Assembly (NCBI GenBank): GCA_023435805.1
Contig: JAEZMC010000127.1
Span: 1-7,371, forward strand
Direction of reading: 5' to 3'
From: Bacillota bacterium
Lineage (GTDB): Bacteria > Bacillota > Clostridia > Acetivibrionales > DTU013
Length of the DNA stretch: 7,371 nt
Shown here piece after piece: positions 1 to 5,176 of this stretch. Every line of letters starts with the position of its first letter. Positions within the stretch are counted from its first letter, which is position 1. A program made the position numbers and the translations under genes. The notes beneath the pieces are model-generated. The model had not been told where the DNA came from. It ran no database searches and worked only from the letters and a program-made list of their open reading frames with translations.

Positions 1-70
1 CTGCCCAAACTTAACTGTAGGACCTGCCCGAGGCCGCCCCAGCTTCATGCCCAAATAAAAGCCCGCAAAG

Positions 71-136
71 TGTGACTAAAGCATGTTAAAATACTGCAAA
101 AAAAGGTGTATTTTCTGTAAAGCCAGATGTGAAGAA
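71..136 (+). repeat. Spaced TG(C/T)-A-tract elements upstream of nagA
   Basis: TG dinucleotides followed mostly by A- or T-runs recur at about 71, 84, 95, 107, 116 and 128, roughly one helical turn apart (spacings 13, 11, 12, 9, 12). The best unit, TGCAAAAAAA at 95-104, is an exact 10-mer match to a unit at 4950-4959 upstream of nagB and the reductase. This may be curved DNA or a series of weak protein sites. AT-rich sequence makes chance a real alternative. Confidence 0.3.
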
Positions 137-138
137 CG

Positions 139-157
139 GTATTATAATATTTAATAC
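139..157 (+). promoter_or_regulatory. Putative nagA promoter/operator with inverted repeat
   Basis: A perfect inverted repeat, GTATTA, 7-bp spacer, TAATAC, spans 139-157 and contains a consensus -10 hexamer TATAAT at 144-149. No good -35 box lies 16-18 bp upstream, so transcription from here would need an activator, or the true promoter lies elsewhere (a weaker TATAGT is at 190-195). A -10 buried in a dyad is a typical place for regulator control, but the regulator is unknown. Confidence 0.35.
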
Positions 158-226
158 AGTATTTTTTTTAAGCACATACACAAATTAAATATAGTAGCCT
201 AAATATGCGAACAAAGGATTGATCTG

Positions 227-1408
227 ATGAAAACAGCGATTATTCATGCACAGCTTCTCACACCATACAGAACCGTCCCAAATGGAGGGCTTCTGATTGA
301 AAATGGCATCATAACCCGGATATTCCAAGGTGATGTTCCGGAACCGGTCGATGAAATCATTGATGCTAAAGGTAATTATGCAAGTCCCGGTTTTATCGAT
401 ATTCACACCCACGGCGGCGGCGGACATGATTTCATGGACGGCACGGCCGAGGCTATTATAGCGGCTGCGAAAGCGCATATGGAACATGGAACCACATCGG
501 TCCTTACCACTACATTAACCAGCACGGATGAGGAATTATTCGAGCTGTTCTCCAATTTTAAAGCTGCAAAGAGAACGATTCAGGACGGTCCGAATCTGTT
601 GGGCTTGCATCTGGAGGGACCCTATTTCTCCATGGAACAGAAGGGAGCCCAGGATCCCCGCTTTATCAAGACCCCGGATCCAGAGCATTACATGAAGTTC
701 CTCGATGCCAGCGATGACATTGTACGCGTCTCGGCCGCACCGGAAATACCGGGCGCTCTGGAATTCGGAAGAGAGCTGTCCCGCAGGGGAATTCTTGCAT
801 CCATTGCCCATTCCGATGCCGTCTACAGCCAGGTCGTTGAGGCATTCGAGAACGGCTATACCCATGTAACCCATCTGTATTCCGGCATGTCCATGCTCCG
901 CAGGATTAATGCGTACCGTTACCTGGGCGTGGTGGAAAGCGCATATATGTTGGATGAAATGACCGTGGAGATCATAGCGGACGGAAAGCACCTCCCCCCT
1001 GAGCTGCTGCGCCTGATCATGCGCTCCAAGCCCATTGACAAAATCTGCCTTGTTACCGATTCCATGCGCGGCGCCGGAATGCCTGAAGGATCCCACGCAC
1101 TGTTGGGAAGCCTGAAGAACGGCCAGGACGCCATCATCGACGACGGCGTAGCCAAGCTGCCCGACTTCTCGGCATTTGCAGGAAGCGTATGCACAGCCGA
1201 CCGCTGTATCCATACCATGTACAAGCTGGCTGGTGTACCGCTGATTGATGCTGTTCAAATGATTACGGCCAACCCGGCTCGTATAATTGGCGTAAACAAG
1301 CACAAGGGCATATTGGCCCCTGGAATGGATGCGGATATCTGTATTTTTGATGACAACATAACGATTAAAACCGTTATGGTTAACGGAAAGGTTACCGTCT
1401 CCAAATAG
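227..1408 (+). CDS. nagA: N-acetylglucosamine-6-phosphate deacetylase (NagA family)
   Basis: A 393-residue amidohydrolase-superfamily enzyme expected to remove acetate from N-acetylglucosamine-6-phosphate in the cytoplasm, giving glucosamine-6-phosphate for NagB. Length is normal for NagA. Visible signatures in order: metal-site DIHTHGGGGHDFMDG (His60, His62), GLHLEGPY with metal-ligand Glu130, IAHSDA with His195, THLYSGM with His216, ADGKH with His253, VTDS with catalytic Asp278, then the C-terminal TANPARIIG...KGILAPGMDADICIFD segment that closes the composite beta-sandwich. The start is set by AAAGGA at 213-218, 8 bp before the ATG. The gene stands alone: a terminator follows it. Oddities: the usual THLFNAM/THLYNAM reads THLYSGM, and the usual TDA after the catalytic Asp reads TDSMRGAGMPEG, so it is a divergent member and may accept a related N-acyl amino sugar phosphate. 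Family assignment is secure; exact substrate is not. Confidence 0.92.
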   Translation: MKTAIIHAQLLTPYRTVPNGGLLIENGIITRIFQGDVPEPVDEIIDAKGNYASPGFIDIHTHGGGGHDFMDGTAEAIIAAAKAHMEHGTTSVLTTTLTSTDEELFELFSNFKAAKRTIQDGPNLLGLHLEGPYFSMEQKGAQDPRFIKTPDPEHYMKFLDASDDIVRVSAAPEIPGALEFGRELSRRGILASIAHSDAVYSQVVEAFENGYTHVTHLYSGMSMLRRINAYRYLGVVESAYMLDEMTVEIIADGKHLPPELLRLIMRSKPIDKICLVTDSMRGAGMPEGSHALLGSLKNGQDAIIDDGVAKLPDFSAFAGSVCTADRCIHTMYKLAGVPLIDAVQMITANPARIIGVNKHKGILAPGMDADICIFDDNITIKTVMVNGKVTVSK

Positions 1409-1431
1409 TGCGTGTATAAACTCTTGGTACT

Positions 1432-1468
1432 AAAAGAACAGCTCACACTCTTGATCTGTTCTTTTTTT
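1432..1468 (+). terminator. Rho-independent terminator after nagA
   Basis: AAAAGAACAG at 1432-1441 pairs perfectly with CTGTTCTTTT at 1456-1465 across a 14-nt loop, and the 3' arm runs into a T-tract (1462-1468). It lies 23 bp past the nagA stop and separates nagA from the araC-type gene. The stem is A/T-rich, so its efficiency is uncertain. Confidence 0.8.
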
Positions 1469-1516
1469 ACCTATAGCCGTTCCACAAATTTCCATGTAAC
1501 AAGCCAAACGATCATC

Positions 1517-1544
1517 TTGAATTAAATAGGTATTATGATATAAT
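1517..1544 (+). promoter_or_regulatory. Promoter of the AraC-family regulator gene
   Basis: TTGAAT at 1517-1522, a 16-bp spacer, and a consensus TATAAT at 1539-1544 preceded by TG at 1536-1537, which makes a perfect extended -10 (TGATATAAT). Transcription should start near 1551 and leave a leader of about 108 nt. This is the clearest promoter in the window. Confidence 0.65.
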
Positions 1545-1557
1545 AATCATATGATTA
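1531..1557. promoter_or_regulatory. Overlapping palindromes on the araC-type promoter
   Basis: Two dyads overlap the -10 and start site: TATTAT-GAT-ATAATA at 1531-1545 and the perfect 14-bp palindrome TAATCATATGATTA at 1544-1557. In addition TAATAATCATAT (1541-1552) recurs in inverted orientation at 1623-1634, just before the ribosome binding site. Position suggests repression, possibly autoregulation, but AraC proteins often bind direct repeats, so another regulator is possible. Confidence 0.4.
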
Positions 1558-1585
1558 AACAAGGTATTAAGTATTACATCCTAAA

Positions 1586-1606
1586 CAACTCAAGCGCTTT
1601 GTGTTG
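1586..1606. promoter_or_regulatory. Imperfect dyad in the araC-type leader (cre-like core)
   Basis: CAACTCAAGC and GCTTTGTGTTG form a near-perfect 21-bp dyad with one unpaired base, centred on AAGCGCTT at 1592-1599. The core AAGCGCTT fits the centre of the Firmicute catabolite-responsive element, but the outer TG and CA positions do not fit. It lies downstream of the predicted start site, where a bound repressor or an RNA hairpin would act as a roadblock. Which it is cannot be told from sequence. Confidence 0.3.
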
Positions 1607-1658
1607 AACATTTTAGTTTTGAATATGATTATTAGTATTTCTACAAAGGAGTAATGAT

Positions 1659-2513
1659 ATGTATTATCCAGTAGAAGTATCCAGTTTGAAGAATCAGTGC
1701 TTTTCCAGGGAATATAACAGCTCGTCTGTTGATCGCGACAAATATCACCTGCTTTATATTACCAAGGGTGAAGCCGATATCGTATACGATGGCGTTGAGA
1801 ATACCATCCAGGCGCAGCAGCTATTCATTATTCATCCGGACAAGTGTTTTTCTATCTATCCCAAAAACAAGGTAAGAAATATCTGGATCGAATTTAATGT
1901 TTTGAACCTGAATCTGAAGAACCGGTTGCTCGCCTGTCCCAACAAGCCTGCAATCGATGTTTCTCTTATTCATCCCATTATTATGAATATGATCAATGAC
2001 GCCACGGTTAAGCGCAATCTATACAAGGATATCATCAATGTTGCGATGTCTGGTATTCTTCTGCTGATTCTGTCATCCAACACCGACAGCAAAAAGGAAA
2101 CCTCCTGCGGAACACTAGCCCCTATCTATCACTACAACAAGGGTAGTCTGGACACCGTGCTGAACTACATTGAGCTTCACTATGCACAGACCATTTCCCT
2201 TAAAACACTGTCCTCCCTTATCAATGTTTCACCGGAACATCTGTGCACCATATTTAAAGCGCAGCTTGGCGTCTCGCCGATTCAGTATATTAACAATGTC
2301 CGTATCACGAAAGCAAAGGAATTGATGTTCTGCAGCGATCTTAATATTACTGAAATAGCACAGAATGTGGGTTTCAACACCGTACACTATTTCTGCCGGT
2401 TTTTCAAGGAAAAGGAACATATATCACCGCTGCAGTTCCGTTCCAGCATGAGCAGCAATATCATTCTGAAACGGGATGTGGCAAACGAATCAAAAATTGC
2501 CATGCAAAGCTGA
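1659..2513 (+). CDS. AraC-family transcriptional regulator
   Basis: A 284-residue two-domain regulator. Residues about 25-85 look like the AraC-type cupin sensor domain (YHLLYITKGEADIVYDG, a short beta-rich stretch, then FIIHPDKCFSIYP). Residues about 163-262 are the double helix-turn-helix DNA-binding domain: helix 1 region LDTVLNYIELHY, first HTH ISLKTLSSLINVSPEHLCTIFK, and second HTH ITEIAQNVGFNTVHYFCRFFKE followed by the family signature HISPLQFR. The start is fixed by AAAGGAG at 1645-1651, 7 bp before the ATG; a nearby ATG at 1654 is out of frame. It is upstream of the LarA-family gene on the same strand with no clear promoter between, so the two are probably co-transcribed. The likely role is sensing a sugar or hydroxy acid and controlling this locus. 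The inducer cannot be read from sequence. Confidence 0.9.
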   Translation: MYYPVEVSSLKNQCFSREYNSSSVDRDKYHLLYITKGEADIVYDGVENTIQAQQLFIIHPDKCFSIYPKNKVRNIWIEFNVLNLNLKNRLLACPNKPAIDVSLIHPIIMNMINDATVKRNLYKDIINVAMSGILLLILSSNTDSKKETSCGTLAPIYHYNKGSLDTVLNYIELHYAQTISLKTLSSLINVSPEHLCTIFKAQLGVSPIQYINNVRITKAKELMFCSDLNITEIAQNVGFNTVHYFCRFFKEKEHISPLQFRSSMSSNIILKRDVANESKIAMQS

Positions 2514-2549
2514 CAGATCTTCATATTCACCCCTTCTGAAGACGCCAGC
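2509..2549 (+). other. Hairpin between regulator and LarA-family gene
   Basis: TCTTCA at 2518-2523 pairs with TGAAGA at 2537-2542, and outer GCTG (2509-2512) with CAGC (2546-2549). There is no T-tract, so it is not a standard terminator. It may protect a processed transcript end or lower expression of the downstream gene. The match is short and may be chance. Confidence 0.25.
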
Positions 2550-2591
2550 ACATAAAACTCCATACTCTTAACAGCTGAAGGAGACTTATTC

Positions 2592-3866
2592 ATGAGAATA
2601 ACATTGCCTTATGGAAACCAGAATGCAAGCTTTGAAGTAGAAGAACGTTATTTTGCCGGAATGTATGATCCCGTTCCAACAGACCCCTGTGCGGATTATG
2701 AGTCCGAGATACTCCACGCACTCGAGCATCCCATCGGAACGCCGGGTCTGGAGAATATCCTTGACCGCAGCGACCGTGTGAACATCATTATTGACGACAT
2801 GTCACGTCCCACCCCCGTAGATAAAATACTGCCCGTACTTCTTCGGAAAATACGGGAAATCGGTATTGCACGGGAAAACATCCGTATTGTCACAGCTCTC
2901 GGCAGCCATCGTCCCATGACGGAGGATGAACTGAGAAACCGTGTAGGCGCATCTGTCTATTCAGAGTATGAGGTCGCCAATTCAGAATTCAAGGACCCGG
3001 ATAAGCTGGTTGAGGTAGGCATGACACCGGAGGGCGTCCGGATTTTGGCCTCAAAGGTGGTTATGGACGGCGACAGGCGTATCGGCATCGGGAATCTGGT
3101 CCCCCATCCGGTAATGGGCTGGGGCGGCGGCGGAAAAATACTCTACCCGGGCGTAACCAATGAGGAAATTGTCTCCTACTTTCATCTGAAAGCCAGCCTG
3201 TATGACCAAAATATGTTCGGTATGACTACCACACCTATCCGCGAGATGATGGAAAGCTGGGTGGATACCATTGGTCTGGATTTTATTGTCAATACGATTC
3301 TGACACCGGATCTGAAGCTGTACAAAGCCGTCGCCGGGCATTATGTCCAAGCCTATCGTGCCGGCGTGGAAATGGGTAAAAGGGTCATGGGCTATCCTGT
3401 AAAGGAAAAGGTGGATGTTGTTGTTGTCAGTTCCCATCCTGCAGATCAGGATTTCTGGCAGTCACCCAAGGCAATCTATGCCTCGGAGGAGGCATTAAAG
3501 GGCAGCCGCGGCGGTACTATAATCCTGGTCAGCCCAAATTACGAGGGCATCGGTAATCACACCGAGTTCCCATATTATATGGGCAGAGATGACGGTGATA
3601 CGGTTGTTTCCAACATAATAAAAGGTGATAAACCGGACGGAGATCCCCTGGCCATTGCCATCGGCAACAGCATGTCCAAGATGCGCCGCAGAAGAAAGCT
3701 GGTCGTGGTCAGTGACGGCGTAACGGCTGATGAAATGGCGCGCTGCGGCTGTATTCACTATCCGCTGTCCATGCTGCAGAAGGCTGTGGACGATGCCATA
3801 TCGGAATACGATAACGTTCGTCTATGTGCCATTCGCAATGGTGCGGAAACCTATCTGTATGAATAA
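2592..3866 (+). CDS. LarA-family (DUF2088) nickel-pincer 2-hydroxyacid racemase/epimerase
   Basis: A 424-residue cytoplasmic protein, the usual LarA length. LarA uses a covalently bound nickel-pincer nucleotide to invert the alpha-carbon of lactate by hydride transfer. Recognisable elements: DDMSRPTP with Asp69 and Arg72 (LarA Asp72/Arg75), GSHRPMTEDE with His106, PHPVMGWGGGGKILYPG with His172 and Lys182 (cofactor lysine), FHLK with His198 (nickel ligand), and WQSPK with Gln290 and Lys293 (LarA Gln295/Lys298). His106, His172, Lys182 and His198 keep exactly the spacing of Lactobacillus plantarum LarA His108, His174, Lys184, His200, as I remember it. The start is set by AAGGAGA at 2578-2584. 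The sequence differs from lactate racemase around the cofactor lysine (GGGGK rather than SGGRK), so the substrate may be another 2-hydroxyacid, such as an aldonate. The cofactor-making genes larB, larC and larE are not in the window. An odd run of four arginines lies at 365-368. Confidence 0.87.
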   Translation: MRITLPYGNQNASFEVEERYFAGMYDPVPTDPCADYESEILHALEHPIGTPGLENILDRSDRVNIIIDDMSRPTPVDKILPVLLRKIREIGIARENIRIVTALGSHRPMTEDELRNRVGASVYSEYEVANSEFKDPDKLVEVGMTPEGVRILASKVVMDGDRRIGIGNLVPHPVMGWGGGGKILYPGVTNEEIVSYFHLKASLYDQNMFGMTTTPIREMMESWVDTIGLDFIVNTILTPDLKLYKAVAGHYVQAYRAGVEMGKRVMGYPVKEKVDVVVVSSHPADQDFWQSPKAIYASEEALKGSRGGTIILVSPNYEGIGNHTEFPYYMGRDDGDTVVSNIIKGDKPDGDPLAIAIGNSMSKMRRRRKLVVVSDGVTADEMARCGCIHYPLSMLQKAVDDAISEYDNVRLCAIRNGAETYLYE

Positions 3867-3882
3867 CACGAAATAGAAAAGG

Positions 3883-3916
3883 AAAAGCGACAGGTTTGGC
3901 GGCCTGCCGCTTTTTT
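3883..3916. terminator. Bidirectional terminator between converging genes
   Basis: AAAAGCGACAGG (3883-3894) pairs with CCTGCCGCTTTT (3903-3914) with one A-C mismatch and an 8-nt loop. On the plus strand it ends in six T residues; on the minus strand it runs into CTTTTCCTTTTC. It lies 17 bp past the LarA-family stop and 56 bp past the nagB stop, so one hairpin can serve both genes. Confidence 0.85.
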
Positions 3917-3930
3917 ATTCATTTAAATGT

Positions 3931-3990
3931 ATTTTCTGGAGTGAGATATATTTCCCGGAGATTTTCCGGAGCTAGATGTACTTCCCGGAG
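3931..3990. repeat. 30-bp tandem duplication at the 3' end of nagB
   Basis: Bases 3931-3960 and 3961-3990 match at 25 of 30 positions, head to tail, with no gap. The inner copy encodes the last NagB residues (SGKYI) and its TAG stop at 3974-3972. The outer copy, read in the same frame, again encodes SGKYI but has TCA where the inner copy has TAG. Confidence 0.85.
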
Positions 3991-4739
3991 TCCTTGTCCA
4001 GATAAAGCTTTGCTGCAGGATGCGTACGCAGTATCGATGCCGGACAGGCTGTCGTGATCGGACCGTAAACCGTATCCCTGACAGCATTTGCTTTCGTTGC
4101 AGCCGGCGCCATACAGAATAAATGCCCCGCCTTCATCATGCATGGGATAGTGACCGTTAATGCATGCGTCGGAACCTCATTCAGCTCTGCAAAGCACCCG
4201 TCATTCACCTGCTGTACACGGCAGCGCTCCTCCAGCTCCACTACCTTTACAAAAACAGGGTCATTAAAGTCTGCTACCGGCGGATCGTTAAAAGCTATAT
4301 GGCCGTTTTCACCGATTCCCATGAACACCACATCCAGCGTATTTTCGGCAAGAAGTCCGGCATAACGCAAAGCTTCACTGTCCGGATCCGGATTGTTCCC
4401 GTTTAATAAATGCACACTCCTGAAGGGAAGCTTGTCAAAGATGGCACGCTTGAGAAAATTTCTGAATCCGGCCGGATGTGAGCTGTCAAGACCAATATAT
4501 TCATCCATATGGAACGCATTGACACGACTCCAATCAATTTCCCGGTTTTCAACCAGGCTGGCCAGAAATTCATTCTGGGATGGCGCCGCAGCAAACAGAA
4601 CATTGATGGCCTCCTTCTCCTGCAGAAGCTTGACCAGACATTCAGTCGCCTCTTTCGCAGCGACCGCACCCATTTCATTGCGGCTTTCAAATACTCGTAC
4701 AGATAACCTTTCAGCAGTAAATTCTTTTATGGTTGACAT
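3972..4739 (-). CDS. nagB: Glucosamine-6-phosphate deaminase-like protein (NagB family)
   Basis: A 255-residue NagB/RpiA-fold enzyme expected to convert glucosamine-6-phosphate to fructose-6-phosphate and ammonia. Supporting motifs: NAFHMDEYIGL with Asp79 (E. coli Asp72, proton transfer), FMGIGENGHIAFNDPP with His147 (E. coli His143), and the C-terminal ATKANAVRD segment with phosphate-binding Lys216. The start is set by AAGGAGT at 4751-4745, 5 bp before the ATG. Several positions differ from E. coli NagB: the phosphate loop, usually PTGGTP-like, reads AAAPSQNEF; Asp141 is Asn145; Glu148 is Asp152. Asn at the first catalytic position also occurs, from memory, in Gram-positive NagBs, but the loop change marks a distinct subfamily. 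It is transcribed towards the LarA-family gene and has its own promoter. It may act on another amino sugar phosphate; a related 6-phosphate isomerase role is the main alternative. Confidence 0.85.
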   Translation of the reverse strand: MSTIKEFTAERLSVRVFESRNEMGAVAAKEATECLVKLLQEKEAINVLFAAAPSQNEFLASLVENREIDWSRVNAFHMDEYIGLDSSHPAGFRNFLKRAIFDKLPFRSVHLLNGNNPDPDSEALRYAGLLAENTLDVVFMGIGENGHIAFNDPPVADFNDPVFVKVVELEERCRVQQVNDGCFAELNEVPTHALTVTIPCMMKAGHLFCMAPAATKANAVRDTVYGPITTACPASILRTHPAAKLYLDKDSGKYI

Positions 4740-4812
4740 ACGTTACTCCTTATGGCTTGATTATTTACCTACCCTGATATTTTGGGTTTATTCTTTCCCA
4801 CCTGTTCAACTT

Positions 4813-4826
4813 ACTATAAGTATAGT
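4813..4826. promoter_or_regulatory. Palindromic operator candidate over the nagB -10
   Basis: ACTATA-AG-TATAGT is a perfect inverted repeat with a 2-bp centre and covers the nagB -10 hexamer. CAAC to the left (4807-4810) and GTTG to the right (4825-4828) give a slightly offset outer dyad. The position fits a repressor. GntR/HutC-type amino-sugar regulators bind short palindromes of this general kind, but the sequence is not a recognised NagR site. Confidence 0.4.
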
Positions 4827-4847
4827 TGTTCATGCGGAGTTTGTCTT
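4819..4847 (-). promoter_or_regulatory. nagB promoter
   Basis: Read on the minus strand: AAGACA (4847-4842, 4 of 6 to TTGACA), a 17-bp spacer, and TATACT (4824-4819, 5 of 6 to TATAAT). Transcription would start near 4812 and leave a leader of roughly 70 nt before the ATG at 4739. Confidence 0.5.
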
Positions 4848-4949
4848 TGCATATTCTTCATTATATTTTGCACTATTTCAAAAGTCATCCGCCAGGCACA
4901 TATGCTTATTTACACCTGTTTCATCCTATATTTCCTGTCATTAGAATTG

Positions 4950-4990
4950 TGCAAAAAAATGCATAAAATCTGCAAAGACTTGTAAAACTT
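4950..4990 (+). repeat. Helically phased TG(C/T)A-tract array
   Basis: Four units follow one another with starts at 4950, 4960, 4971 and 4981: TGCAAAAAAA, TGCATAAAATC, TGCAAAGACT, TGTAAAACTT. The step is about 10.3 bp, one turn of the helix, so all units face the same side of the DNA. A further TGCAAA is at 5009. This is the pattern of intrinsically bent DNA or of cooperative regulator sites. It lies between the two divergent transcription units. Confidence 0.5.
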
Positions 4991-5018
4991 TATATGTTAT
5001 TATTTTTTTGCAAATTGT

Positions 5019-5027
5019 ATTATACCA
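5019..5027 (-). promoter_or_regulatory. Possible distal minus-strand promoter (extended -10)
   Basis: Read leftwards, TGGTATAAT is a perfect extended -10 (TGnTATAAT). A TTGACA is present upstream at 5042-5037, but only 12 bp away, too close for a normal -35. If used, it would give nagB a leader of about 275 nt passing through the A-tract array. Confidence 0.3.
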
Positions 5028-5076
5028 AAATGGCAGTGTCAAAAAATTAACGAAGCAATCTCCACGCTGCAACCAT

Positions 5077-5136
5077 TTGAAAAGGGGCTCGTCGTAAGGG
5101 CCATCAACCCTTGAAAAGGGTTCAGCGCAGACTGAA
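5077..5136 (+). ncRNA. Structured leader of the reductase operon
   Basis: A perfect hairpin AACCCTT-GAA-AAGGGTT occupies 5106-5122. A second, TTCAG-CGCAGA-CTGAA, occupies 5121-5136 and shares two bases with the first. AAGGG also occurs at 5082 and 5096, so a single CCCTT at 5108-5112 could pair with any of three AAGGG copies. TTGAAAAGGG is repeated exactly at 5077-5086 and 5111-5120. It matches no riboswitch class I know. It could be an attenuator-like control element or only a stabilising 5' hairpin; whether it is transcribed depends on an unproven promoter. Confidence 0.35.
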
Positions 5137-5176
5137 GTTTATCATGGCACTACCTATTTCTAAAGGAGAAATCATT

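Larger units (their letters stand above)
1..226. other. Upstream non-coding region, no confident gene
   Basis: No gene can be supported here. Bases 1-60 are GC-richer than the rest and could hold the edge of a neighbouring gene. A plus-strand frame is open from base 2 to a TAA at 56-58 and would end in ...RGRPSFMPK. A minus-strand frame starts with an ATG at 49-47 and would read MKLGRPRAGPTVKFGQ off the left edge, but it has no clear ribosome binding site. Neither short peptide is recognisable. Bases 61-226 are AT-rich and hold the nagA control region: spaced TG-plus-A-tract elements, a GTATTA inverted repeat, and the ribosome binding site AAAGGA at 213-218. Confidence 0.5.
4740..5176. promoter_or_regulatory. 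437-bp divergent regulatory region between nagB and the reductase gene
   Basis: No plausible gene lies here. It drives nagB leftwards and the reductase/epimerase operon rightwards. Contents from left to right: nagB ribosome binding site (4745-4751), nagB promoter with palindrome (4813-4847), phased A-tract array (4950-4990), an extended -10 on the minus strand (5019-5027), and a hairpin-rich leader (5077-5136) before the reductase. I could not find a convincing sigma-A promoter for the rightward operon; TATTAT at 5018-5023 has no matching -35. Confidence 0.6.

Noticed and set aside
1..75. Gene fragments at the left edge on either strand
   Set aside because: The frames are under 25 codons, no family can be recognised, and the minus-strand ATG at 49-47 lacks a ribosome binding site.
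536..1303. 255-codon open frame on the minus strand inside nagA
   Set aside because: It lies fully opposite a gene with clear NagA motifs, has no ribosome binding site, and its translation is rich in His, Gln and Cys with no recognisable domain.
1592..1599. Catabolite-responsive element (CcpA site)
   Set aside because: Only the AAGCGCTT core agrees; the outer TG and CA of the consensus are missing, so it is kept only as an unnamed dyad.
4393..4944. 183-codon plus-strand frame overlapping nagB
   Set aside because: It is antisense to nagB and runs into the AT-rich control region; composition is unlike a folded protein and no ribosome binding site precedes it.
5111..5176. N-terminal extension of the reductase from TTG 5111 or ATG 5144
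   Set aside because: The extension would be encoded by the leader hairpins, lacks a ribosome binding site, and precedes a Rossmann strand that normally starts at residue 2-3; the ATG at 5177 has AAAGGAG 8 bp upstream.
4740..5176. Insertion-sequence remnant in the long gap
   Set aside because: No terminal inverted repeats, target duplications or transposase-like frames could be found; the repeats present are short and look regulatory.
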